NCBI RefSeq assembly: GCF_001855565.1
Contig: NZ_MKCR01000033.1
Location: 62,001 to 126,000, forward strand
Direction of reading: 5' to 3'
From: Chromobacterium amazonense
GTDB lineage: Bacteria > Pseudomonadota > Gammaproteobacteria > Burkholderiales > Chromobacteriaceae
DNA: 64,000 nucleotides
Position 1 is the first letter of the stretch. Every line of letters starts with the position of its first letter. Made by a program: the position numbers and the translations under genes. The notes below the pieces were generated by a model that saw nothing but the letters and a program-made list of their open reading frames with translations, did not search any database and was not told the origin of the DNA. Of the stretch, positions 40,627 through 48,563 are shown piece after piece.

Positions 40627-41439
40627 TCAGTTTTCCAAAGTCTCCGCATCCGGCTGCGCCAGGCGGCGGTAGTCCAGTGCGGGGACGCCGCAACGGAACA
40701 AGTCGCGCAACCGTGTCATCGTCGACAGCGGATTGGGGCGCTGGAACACATTGCGGCCCACGCAGATGCCGCCTGTGCCGTGGCGGATGACCGCCGCGGC
40801 CAGCTCCAACAGCGCCAGTTCATCGGCCAACGCGCCGCCGGCGAACAGCACCGGGGTATGCTCCTGAATGCCGTCCACCAGTTCTGGAATGGCGTTCAGG
40901 TCCTCCGGCGCCGCCACTTTCAGCGCATCCACGCCCAGCTCCACCGCAGCGCGCATGAAATGGCGCAAATGGTTGAGCGCCTTGCCCGCCAGCGGCCCCT
41001 TGTCGTAGACCATGTTCAGCACCGGGAGGCCGTAGGCGTGAGCCTGGTCCACCACTTGGCCGATCAATTGCAGGTTGTGGCCTGCGGTGTCGGCGGAGAA
41101 ATTGGTTTGGATCGACACCGCGTCCGCGCCCAGGCGCACCGCGGCTTCCACGCTGGTGACCATCTGCTTGACGTCCGGGTTCGCGCCGATATTGAGCGAG
41201 CCGTTCAGGTGGATCATCAGGCCGCAGCCCGGTGCGCCGCCCAGCCGCTGGGCGAAACCCTTGTGGGCGACGATGCCGGTCACCGCCTCCGGGTCGAGCC
41301 AGCGGAGCACCTCCTCCACCCGGTTCAGGCCGTCCAGCGGGCCCATGGTCAAGCCATGGTCGATGGGAACGATGAGGGCCTTGCCGGATTGCCGGTCTAC
41401 AAAGCGGGACCAGCGACGTTTGCGTGCCATTTCAGTCAT
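40627..41439 (-). CDS. AroA'/GriI-type aldolase (ADH synthase family)
   Basis: A 270-residue class I aldolase of the DhnA/2-amino-3,7-dideoxy-D-threo-hept-6-ulosonate synthase family. The key residues of that family are in place: D27 in LIVPIDHGLTMGP, Y145 in NMVYDKGP and the Schiff-base lysine K174 in DALKVAAPED; the phosphate site is near VLFAGGALAD and GICVGRNVFQR. In Streptomyces griseus the homologue GriI joins aspartate semialdehyde with dihydroxyacetone phosphate, and GriH then closes the ring to 3-amino-4-hydroxybenzoate. A GriH homologue lies in the same run (51143-52471), so that chemistry is likely here. AAGGAGG upstream fixes the start. Confidence 0.88.
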   Translation of the reverse strand: MTEMARKRRWSRFVDRQSGKALIVPIDHGLTMGPLDGLNRVEEVLRWLDPEAVTGIVAHKGFAQRLGGAPGCGLMIHLNGSLNIGANPDVKQMVTSVEAAVRLGADAVSIQTNFSADTAGHNLQLIGQVVDQAHAYGLPVLNMVYDKGPLAGKALNHLRHFMRAAVELGVDALKVAAPEDLNAIPELVDGIQEHTPVLFAGGALADELALLELAAAVIRHGTGGICVGRNVFQRPNPLSTMTRLRDLFRCGVPALDYRRLAQPDAETLEN

Positions 41440-41476
41440 TCAAGCCTCCTTGTGGCTGTATGTGTCCAACAGTCGA

Positions 41477-42796
41477 TCAGCCTTCGCTCAACACCGAACG
41501 AATCGGCCGGCGCAGTATCTTGCGGGTGGGGATCGCGCTGGCCAGCGCGGCCAGGATGACCACGCCCGCCAGGGTCAAGACGTAAACCGGAGCCACCCAG
41601 GCCACTTCGACCGGCACCGCGTTGCTGGAGCCGGGCGGAATCCACATGATCTTGGCCGCGCGCACCGCCCAGGTGACGCCCAGCGCGCAAGCGATGCCCG
41701 TCAGCGCCGCGGCCGCGGCCAGCCAGCTGTTCTCCAGCGCGGTGAGCGTCATCACGAAACGGCGGGTGAAGCCCAGGCTGCGCAGAGTGGCGAATTCACG
41801 CGCGCGTTGAGCGAAGTTCATATAACTGGCGTTGAGCAGACTGGTGAAGCCGACGATGCCGGCGACGATGGCGATGAAGTTGAGGAAGCCGCTCAGCACC
41901 GTCTTGAACTGCTGATAGAAGGCTGCGCGGTCGGACCAACGGAACACAGTCACGTCCAGGCCGGCGGCTTTGAACTTGGCGGATAGCCGGTCGCGCGCGG
42001 CGTCCAGATCGGCGCCATCAGCCAACAACACGTGGTATTCGCTGATTTCCTTGGTGTTGAGCAAGGCTTGCGCGTCGGCCATGGGCATCACCACCAGGCG
42101 GTCGTTGATTTCCTTGATGCCCCAATCCATGATGCCGGTGGGCAGCGCTTGAGTGGCGTTGATCCGCGCCGAACCCCGGGTGGAAACCGTCAGCTCCAGC
42201 GGCCCGGGTGGACACTGCATCGGTCTGGACGCCGGCGTTTGCCCCGGCTGCGTCGGGGCGAAGCCGACCTTAGGCACTTCGCAGCCCAGAATCGCCGCCA
42301 GGCCCTGCCCCAGCACCAGCGGATGCGCGCGGGTTTCCTGCCACAGCGGCGTGCCGGCCACCACGTCGTATTCGTAAGCTGGCCCCTTGATGCGGCGGAT
42401 TTCCTGCACATCCTGGCCGATGCCGGCGAAGATGGTGCTGACCCGGGCATTGGACACCATGCCCGAAATGCGCAGAATCCGGGCCCGGGCCGCCACATCC
42501 GCATCCTCGGATAGCACCCGGTCGATACCGCTCTGCATCGCGGCGGTGATCGGATTCTGGCCCGCGCCCTCCACTTCCCTGGCCAGCTGCGACGACGGCC
42601 GCTCGATCACCAGATGGCCGCGCGCGCCCCAGCGCATGAAGGCGTTCTGGATCAGCTCCACATTGGACTGCATGTAGCCGGCCAACAGGCATAGCGCCAG
42701 AATCGACACCGCCATCACCACCAGCGTGCCGACGGATTTGCGTCCCTGCCGCCGCACATTCCGCAGTGACATGCTCAACAATAATTTGGCGTTCAT
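41477..42796 (-). CDS. ABC transporter permease (FtsX/MacB type)
   Basis: A 439-residue permease of the FtsX/LolE/MacB superfamily with four TM helices: one at residues 20-42, then a large periplasmic domain (about 43-310), and three grouped near the C-terminus (FLNFIAIVAGIVGFTSLLNASYM; AALTGIACALGVTWAV; PVYVLTLAGVVILAALASAIP). The REFATLRSLGFTRRFVM coupling-helix motif that contacts the ATPase is clear. With its partner permease and the ATPase it forms an exporter of the MacB/LolCDE style, for a locus metabolite or for lipidated cargo. GGAGG seven bases before the ATG supports the start. Thirteen bases separate it from the upstream permease gene. Confidence 0.9.
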   Translation of the reverse strand: MNAKLLLSMSLRNVRRQGRKSVGTLVVMAVSILALCLLAGYMQSNVELIQNAFMRWGARGHLVIERPSSQLAREVEGAGQNPITAAMQSGIDRVLSEDADVAARARILRISGMVSNARVSTIFAGIGQDVQEIRRIKGPAYEYDVVAGTPLWQETRAHPLVLGQGLAAILGCEVPKVGFAPTQPGQTPASRPMQCPPGPLELTVSTRGSARINATQALPTGIMDWGIKEINDRLVVMPMADAQALLNTKEISEYHVLLADGADLDAARDRLSAKFKAAGLDVTVFRWSDRAAFYQQFKTVLSGFLNFIAIVAGIVGFTSLLNASYMNFAQRAREFATLRSLGFTRRFVMTLTALENSWLAAAAALTGIACALGVTWAVRAAKIMWIPPGSSNAVPVEVAWVAPVYVLTLAGVVILAALASAIPTRKILRRPIRSVLSEG

Positions 42797-42809
42797 CTCG
42801 CGGCCTCCC

Positions 42810-44804
42810 TTACATGGTCATCAGCGTGTCCAGCGCGAACAGGCTGTCCGGCGGATTACTGGGCGACACCTGGACGTATTGCAGGCGGCTGTAGCGATCA
42901 GGGAAGTTGGCGTTGACGATCTTCATGACGGACACGAAGGGTTGCTCGCGGCCGTTGACCTTGACCTTGTTGCCATATTCGAACGTGGCGGTCTTGAACA
43001 CCGCCCCGCCGGCTGTGAGAAAGTCGGCCTTCACACCCATCAGGCTGCGTTTGTCCAGGTAATAAACAATGCTCTCGTAGGTGGCGCCCGGTGTTGAGGC
43101 GGTCAGCTTCAGCTTGTGGCAGTCCACGCCGTTGACCTGGGCGCTGCCCACATATGCCGGCGCATAGTCGCGCGCGTACTGAGTGGCGGCGATGTCGCCG
43201 TTGGCGGCCTCGCCCACCAGCCGCTGCTGCGGACTGATGCTGACTGGCTTGCGCAAGCCGGGCTTGGCATACCACATCGCCCGCGAGGCGATCAGGATTT
43301 TCTCGCCCTGATAGCGCTTGGGTTCCACCGTGCGCGCCAGCGCCTTGCCGTCGCGCACCGCGATGTCGTAAGTGGTGGTGGTGGCGCCGGCCGGATCTTC
43401 GGTGTGTATGCTCAGCGACCATTTGTAGGCGCCCCAGCCGCCACGGGCCAGATCGGCCTTATGCAGCCAGTCGCGCATAGTCGCCTCGCTGGGCGCGTCT
43501 TCGGCGTGGGCCAGGCTGGCAGTCAGCATGGTGGCCAGCATCAGGCAGGTGGTGGTGGCCAACAGCCGGGTCAGCGGCACCGATTTCCCATTGGCCTTGA
43601 CCTCGCCCCCGATGCGTTTGCGCGCGGTGACGGCAGCGCCCAGCGCGATGCCCAGGGCTACCACGGCGCTGGCGGCGAGCGCCCAGCCCAACGGCAGATC
43701 CAGCGCCAGCTTCACCGGTTCGGCGATGCGCGGCAATTGGGTTTGCAGATTGGAGGAGAGGATTGCGTAAATGGTCATATAAGCGACTCCCAGGGCCAAG
43801 CAGGCCGCTATCAGTGTGGTCAGCACGCTTTCCCGCACAAACAGACCGGCGATCTTGCCGCGGCTGAAGCCCATGGCGCGCAGCATGCCGATTTCGCGGG
43901 TGCGGTCGGCCACGTTCATGGCTACCGTGTGCTGAATGGTGGTAAGGGCGATCACGAACACCACGGTGCCGGTGAAGGCGAACACCATGTTGAAGAAGCC
44001 CATGAAACTGACGTAAAGCTGGCCGATTTGCGGGTGATTCCAGGTAGTCACCTCGTAGCGGCCCGGGGCCTGGCGCTCCAGCCGCGCCGCCAGGGCGTCG
44101 CGGTAGGCGATGGCGTTGCCGCGGTCGTCCAGCTGGATTACCACGCGCGACACTGCGTCAGTGTCGTACAGCGATTGCAGCAGATTGAGCGGCGCTTTCA
44201 GGCCCTTGTCCTCGATCGCCTCGATGCCGGTGGAAAACTCGCCGCTCAACGGCGCCTCCACCGCGTTGAGGCGGTTGGAATAGGAGGCACCGAACAGCTG
44301 CAAATCGCCGCCCTTGGCAGGCGCGCCCAGCAAGTCCTGCAACTGGCGTGTCAGCAACAAGCCGTCGCGGCCCAGCGCCGACGGCGGAGCGGCCAGCGGG
44401 CTCTCCGCCTGCAGGGCGGCTTCGAAGGCTGGGTCGATGCCGCGGCCGAGGAAGACCGCGTTATGGCCGCCGGCGTTGACCATGCCGACGCCTACCAATT
44501 GGTCCGACACGCGGCGGAAGTGCGGCAGCGCCTGCGCTTGCTTATGCAGCATTTGCTGCTCGGCGCGGTCCAGCGAATACGGCGCCGGCGTCGCGGCCAA
44601 TTGCTCCGGCCCGTCCTTGCGGTAAATCTGCACGTGCGCGTTGGCGTCGCGATAGATCACCACCGAGGCTAGCGAACCTTCGACGAAGCGGATGTAGCCG
44701 AGAAACAGCAGCACGGCCAGCAAACCGACCCCTACCGCCACCACCGTGGCCAGCGTGCGGCGCTGATCGCGGTACAGATTGCGAAATGCCATTCCCCACA
44801 TCAC
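42810..44804 (-). CDS. FtsX-type permease fused to a LolA-like periplasmic domain
   Basis: A 664-residue fusion. Residues 1-400 form an FtsX-superfamily permease: TM1 TLATVVAVGVGLLAVLLFLGYI, a periplasmic domain, the coupling motif REIGMLRAMGFSRGKIAGLF, and two C-terminal TMs. Residues ~405-433 form an extra hydrophobic segment that looks like an old signal peptide (LTRLLATTTCLMLATMLTASLAHA, then EDAPS). Residues 434-664 match the outer-membrane lipoprotein-sorting (LolA/DUF4292-like) family: beta-rich, with YYLDKRSLMGVKADFLTAGGAVFKTATFEYGNKVKVNG. The permease would deliver this domain to the periplasm, next to the exit path. The gene overlaps the ATPase gene by 4 bases. No second start with a ribosome site is seen at the junction. 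Confidence 0.85.
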   Translation of the reverse strand: MMWGMAFRNLYRDQRRTLATVVAVGVGLLAVLLFLGYIRFVEGSLASVVIYRDANAHVQIYRKDGPEQLAATPAPYSLDRAEQQMLHKQAQALPHFRRVSDQLVGVGMVNAGGHNAVFLGRGIDPAFEAALQAESPLAAPPSALGRDGLLLTRQLQDLLGAPAKGGDLQLFGASYSNRLNAVEAPLSGEFSTGIEAIEDKGLKAPLNLLQSLYDTDAVSRVVIQLDDRGNAIAYRDALAARLERQAPGRYEVTTWNHPQIGQLYVSFMGFFNMVFAFTGTVVFVIALTTIQHTVAMNVADRTREIGMLRAMGFSRGKIAGLFVRESVLTTLIAACLALGVAYMTIYAILSSNLQTQLPRIAEPVKLALDLPLGWALAASAVVALGIALGAAVTARKRIGGEVKANGKSVPLTRLLATTTCLMLATMLTASLAHAEDAPSEATMRDWLHKADLARGGWGAYKWSLSIHTEDPAGATTTTYDIAVRDGKALARTVEPKRYQGEKILIASRAMWYAKPGLRKPVSISPQQRLVGEAANGDIAATQYARDYAPAYVGSAQVNGVDCHKLKLTASTPGATYESIVYYLDKRSLMGVKADFLTAGGAVFKTATFEYGNKVKVNGREQPFVSVMKIVNANFPDRYSRLQYVQVSPSNPPDSLFALDTLMTM

Positions 44805-45541
44805 ATCACCTCGTAACGGTCGGTTTGCGGAACAAAGCCGTCGCGCGGCGCGGCCGCAGGCAGCTCGCGGGTGACCGACAGCGCGCCGTCGCGCAGCTCC
44901 ACGATGCGGCGGACATGCTGCAGCAGCCTGTCATCATGAGTGGAGAACACGAAGGTCACGCCCTGTTCGGCGTTCAACTGTTTCATCAGCTCCACCAGCG
45001 CGATAGCGTTGGTCGTGTCCAGGCTGGCGGTGGGTTCGTCCGCCAGGATCAGCTGCGGGCGCGTCACCAGCGCGCGCGCCACCGCCACCCGTTGACGCTG
45101 GCCGCCGGAGAGCTGGTCCGGACGGAAGCTGGCGAAACGCTCCAGACCCACTGCGCGCAAGGCCTCGGCAACGCGCTGACGCGTTTCCTGCCGCGACAAC
45201 GCGTGCAAGTGCAGCGGCAGGGCCACGTTTTCCTCCGCGGTCAGCACCGGAATCAGGTTGAAGTTCTGGAAAATCATGCCGAAGGTGCGGCTGCGCAACT
45301 GGTCTAGCGCCGGCTCGCTCAGGGCGTTGACCGCCTTGCCCATCACTTTCACTTCGCCGTCCGAGGGCGAGTCCAGGCAGCCGATCAGGTTGAGCATGGT
45401 GGTCTTGCCGCTGCCGCTAGGGCCAGTAATGGCGACGAAATCGCCGCGCTGGACTTGGAAGTCGACGCCATCGAGCGCCACCACCTCGACATCGCCAAGC
45501 TGGTAGCGCTTGGTGACCGATGCAAATTCAACTAGGTACAC
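44801..45541 (-). CDS. ABC transporter ATP-binding protein (LolD/MacB type)
   Basis: A 246-residue ATPase of the LolD/FtsE/MacB group. Walker A GPSGSGKTT, Q-loop FQNFNLIPVLTAEENV, signature LSGGQRQRVAVARAL, Walker B LILADEPTASLD and the H-loop STHDDRL are all intact. It powers the two FtsX-type permeases encoded directly downstream. The GTG start at 45541 has GGAGG seven bases upstream. No membrane-fusion (MacA-like) gene is in the locus. Confidence 0.95.
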   Translation of the reverse strand: MYLVEFASVTKRYQLGDVEVVALDGVDFQVQRGDFVAITGPSGSGKTTMLNLIGCLDSPSDGEVKVMGKAVNALSEPALDQLRSRTFGMIFQNFNLIPVLTAEENVALPLHLHALSRQETRQRVAEALRAVGLERFASFRPDQLSGGQRQRVAVARALVTRPQLILADEPTASLDTTNAIALVELMKQLNAEQGVTFVFSTHDDRLLQHVRRIVELRDGALSVTRELPAAAPRDGFVPQTDRYEVM

Positions 45542-45570
45542 GGCAATCCTCCGAAAAAATCTTGATCAGG

Positions 45571-46815
45571 TTAGAAATGAATTTCCAGCGCCAGGTAGGC
45601 GTTGCGTGGCAAGGCCCTGGTCTGCTTCAAATCGTCCGCCACCCGGCTGCGGGACACGCCCAAGTAAACGGTGGCGGCGTCGCCGGGACTGAAGGACAGC
45701 TCGACAAAAGCGTCGGAGCTGGGCCGGTCCAGCCCCTGTTGCCAGCGCGCGGTAACCCCCCAGCGCCGGTCGCCGAACAACTTGGGCCAGGTGGTTTGCA
45801 GCAGCGCGTAACGCTGCTGCGCGAACGGATGCAGCGGCCGGTTATGCGAGGGCTTGCTGCCGCTGGAAGGCGCGGCGGCAAGCTGCGGATTGGCCCACTC
45901 TTCCGGCGTCATCGCATAGCCGTTGTAAATCAACTCCAAGCCGATCTCGGCGCCGGAAGCCAACCCATAGCGCAGGCCGAGCGTGCCATCCCAGCGCCAG
46001 CGCTCGTCGTCCTGGGCCAGCCACGGTCCGGCGGTGTCGCGCCGCGCGTAGCCGCGCGAAGCGGCGAACTCGCCGCTCAGCGTCCAGGCGTCATCCAGAC
46101 CGTACTGCGCATAGCCCCCGAAATAGGGCTGGAAGCCGCCGCCGCCGGCCGCCACCGCCCCCAAGGTGGCCGATGGCTCGGTGACCCAATTCCATTCGCC
46201 GCGCGCCAGCATGAACAGGCCGTCGCCGTCGCGAACGCCCGGCACCGGGTCCAGATTGGGATTGGCCGCCAGCAGATTGAGCCGGCCGCGCTCGGATATC
46301 GGCAGGCTGGCGAAGGCCATCGGCTTGCCGGCGATTTCGCGCCGCGGCGTCACCGCGCCGTTGTCCGGGAACAGCCGGTTGGTGGGGCTGTACAACATCG
46401 ACGGCCCCCAGCCGATCAGGCGCTTGCCGGCGCCGATCTCCCCGCGGCCGACAGGCGCGATGGCGTAGCCTTCCAACAGCGGCTCCGGTCGCTGTGACGG
46501 CAACGCGTCCGGCTTGGACTCCTCTCCCAGCCAAAAGCGGGGCTTCAACACCGCGCGGCTGCCGTCGCAGGCGCCGCTTTCGCATTTCAGGCGCAGATCC
46601 AGCCTCAGCTCCGCGTCGCTACGCTGGCTGACGCCGCCGCCCAGCGCCGGATACAGCCGGCCGCTCTCATGGATCAGCTGCAGCAGCGCGTCATGCTCAA
46701 ACCGCAGCCCGCCGGTTTCCTCGGCGGCGTCTCCGGCCTGGCTTGCGCCGGCGCTCAGCGCCAGCAAGGCGCCGCTCAGGACGGCCGCAATTCGGCAATG
46801 GAAACGGCTGCGCAT
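45571..46815 (-). CDS. Predicted outer-membrane beta-barrel protein
   Basis: A 414-residue exported protein. The signal peptide is residues 1-25 (AAVLSGALLALSAGASQA). The remainder alternates short polar/aromatic strands (LRYGLASGAEIGLELIYNGYA; RWGVTARWQQGLDRPSSDAFVELSFSPGD; ATVYLGVSRSR) and ends in YLALEIHF, a terminal Phe as needed for BamA-dependent barrel insertion. The ATG at 46815 lies inside the end of the upstream AMP-ligase gene (40-base overlap), which supports translational coupling. I do not recognise the family; it may be the outer-membrane exit for the ABC exporter or a receptor. The longer in-frame ORF upstream is a shadow. Confidence 0.75.
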   Translation of the reverse strand: MRSRFHCRIAAVLSGALLALSAGASQAGDAAEETGGLRFEHDALLQLIHESGRLYPALGGGVSQRSDAELRLDLRLKCESGACDGSRAVLKPRFWLGEESKPDALPSQRPEPLLEGYAIAPVGRGEIGAGKRLIGWGPSMLYSPTNRLFPDNGAVTPRREIAGKPMAFASLPISERGRLNLLAANPNLDPVPGVRDGDGLFMLARGEWNWVTEPSATLGAVAAGGGGFQPYFGGYAQYGLDDAWTLSGEFAASRGYARRDTAGPWLAQDDERWRWDGTLGLRYGLASGAEIGLELIYNGYAMTPEEWANPQLAAAPSSGSKPSHNRPLHPFAQQRYALLQTTWPKLFGDRRWGVTARWQQGLDRPSSDAFVELSFSPGDAATVYLGVSRSRVADDLKQTRALPRNAYLALEIHF

Positions 46816-48557
46816 GCAAGACTCGCGGTCGTGGTGGTGGAAGCCTGCAATTGCGCGTTGTAGCGCTCGCGCAGACGACGTTTCAAGGTTTTGCCGGTGG
46901 CGCCGATGGGGAAGTCCTCCCAAGGCAGAATCCACAGATGCGCCAACTGCTGCGCTGGCTCTAGCTGACGATTGAGTTCCCGCAACAGGACGTCCGCCGC
47001 CACTGGCGCAGCGCCCTCGCACAAGGCCACCACTGCCGCCGGCCGCTCCGGCGCGTCCGGTTCCGGCCGCACGCCGAACACCGACACGTCCAGCACGCCG
47101 TCGCGCTTGAGCAGCACCTCTTCCAGCGGCAGGGTGTACACCGGGCCGTCCGGGGCCTGGATCACGTCCACCTCGCGGTCCAGGTGGATCATTTCCCCGT
47201 CGGCGGCCTCGCGCACCACATCGCCGGTGAACCACCAGCCATCGCGCGAAGAGGCGTACAGCACGTCGTGCGCGTTCCAGTAGCCGCCGAACATGCTCTT
47301 GCCCTTGATCATCAGCAGGCCGGGGCTGCCCTTGGCCACCGGCCGCCCCTCGCTGTCCGCGACCTTGATCCGCGGCCCTAGCGGCGTCTTGCGGCCAACG
47401 CGGCGATCGAAACGGCGGGTCCATGGCGTGGCGATGCGCAGCAAGGCGGCGATGCCCACCTCGCTGGAGCCTAGGCCGTCGATGAACAGCGAGCCGCTGA
47501 AGGGCAGCCCCAACCGCCGGAAAAACGAACCTTTCGGCAAAAACGTCCGTTGCTGGACTTCATGGCTGGCGTCGGCGGTGGTACCCCAGATGCGCACGCT
47601 GCTCAGAGATCGCTTGGCTGCGCCGGCGATCATCAGCCGGGTGTAGGTGATCGGGAAACCGAAGAATATGGTTGGATGCCGCTGTTCCAGCTGCCGCAAC
47701 AGATCATGCGGGTCCAGGTCGCCATTGATGATGCAGCGCATCCCTAAAAGCAAGGTGTTATGCAGGTAAAGCTGCGATACCTGATGGTTCATCGGCAAGG
47801 CAAAGCATGCCAAGTCGCGCGGCGATATCAGGTTGAACAGCAGAGTCGAGCGTAACGATTGGGAGATGCCCTCGCTCTTGAGTATGACGCCTTTGGGGAT
47901 GCCGGTTGTACCGGAGGTATGGACGATGTAAAGCGGATCTTCCGGGCCGCGAACCACACTTGGCGCGGTGTGCGGAGGTTGCCGCAGCAGCTCGCACAGC
48001 GCATGGACGCGATCCGCTGCCGTCGGCGGGAGGCCATCGGCCAGCACGGTTTGATGGACGCAGGCCGGCAGATACGAACGCACGCGCTCCCAACTGGCGC
48101 AATCGGCAATCAATAGGCGGGCGCCGACGCGGGACAGATACAAGCCGGCTGTTTCGGGCGCTAAGTTGGCGTTCATCGGCACAGCAATGGCGCCCAGACG
48201 GATCGCGGCGACAGAAAACAGAAAATAGTCGAAGTCGTTGGCTTTATAGATGGCCACCCGGTCTCCGCGCGCCACGCCCAGGCTGTGCCAGCATGCGGAC
48301 AAGGCATTGACGGCGTCGAGCAATTGGCCGGCGGTCCAGACCCGGCGATCGGTCCAGCGCATTGGCCGGGCCAATTCGATCAACTCGCGACAGCCATGGC
48401 GCCGCGCGGCGGCTTCGAGCACGGTGTCGATGCGGTTGTCCCAGCGGGCCAAGAGAGTCAGCCGGACGGGAAACCCCAAATGGACGAAAACGAAGATAAG
48501 GTAGCCCAGTACGGCGAACGCGAGGGCGGCAAAGAAGTAGCTCATGGCGGCATCCAT
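46776..48557 (-). CDS. Membrane-anchored AMP-dependent acyl ligase
   Basis: A 593-residue ANL-superfamily enzyme with an unusual N-terminal TM anchor at about residues 5-28 (YFFAALAFAVLGYLIFVFVHLG). The adenylation core follows: YIVHTSGTTGIPKGVILKSEG, FIDGLGSSEVG, DGWWFTGDVVREAADGEMIHLDREVDVIQ, and the C-terminal lysine in GATGKTLKRRLRERY. The overall pattern is that of fatty-acyl or aryl-CoA/AMP ligases, without a carrier-protein domain. The anchor puts catalysis at the inner face of the inner membrane, close to the exporter. Substrate unknown; a fatty acid would suit a membrane-bound enzyme. The gene lies between the condensation-type gene (six-base gap) and the barrel gene (overlap). Confidence 0.85.
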   Translation of the reverse strand: MDAAMSYFFAALAFAVLGYLIFVFVHLGFPVRLTLLARWDNRIDTVLEAAARRHGCRELIELARPMRWTDRRVWTAGQLLDAVNALSACWHSLGVARGDRVAIYKANDFDYFLFSVAAIRLGAIAVPMNANLAPETAGLYLSRVGARLLIADCASWERVRSYLPACVHQTVLADGLPPTAADRVHALCELLRQPPHTAPSVVRGPEDPLYIVHTSGTTGIPKGVILKSEGISQSLRSTLLFNLISPRDLACFALPMNHQVSQLYLHNTLLLGMRCIINGDLDPHDLLRQLEQRHPTIFFGFPITYTRLMIAGAAKRSLSSVRIWGTTADASHEVQQRTFLPKGSFFRRLGLPFSGSLFIDGLGSSEVGIAALLRIATPWTRRFDRRVGRKTPLGPRIKVADSEGRPVAKGSPGLLMIKGKSMFGGYWNAHDVLYASSRDGWWFTGDVVREAADGEMIHLDREVDVIQAPDGPVYTLPLEEVLLKRDGVLDVSVFGVRPEPDAPERPAAVVALCEGAAPVAADVLLRELNRQLEPAQQLAHLWILPWEDFPIGATGKTLKRRLRERYNAQLQASTTTTASLACAAVSIAELRPS

Positions 48558-48563
48558 CCGGGG

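Noticed and set aside
39031-48557. The two AMP ligases and the condensation-type enzyme as a nonribosomal peptide synthetase
   Set aside because: No carrier-protein domain or phosphopantetheine motif is fused or nearby, and both ligases have CoA-ligase-like architecture.
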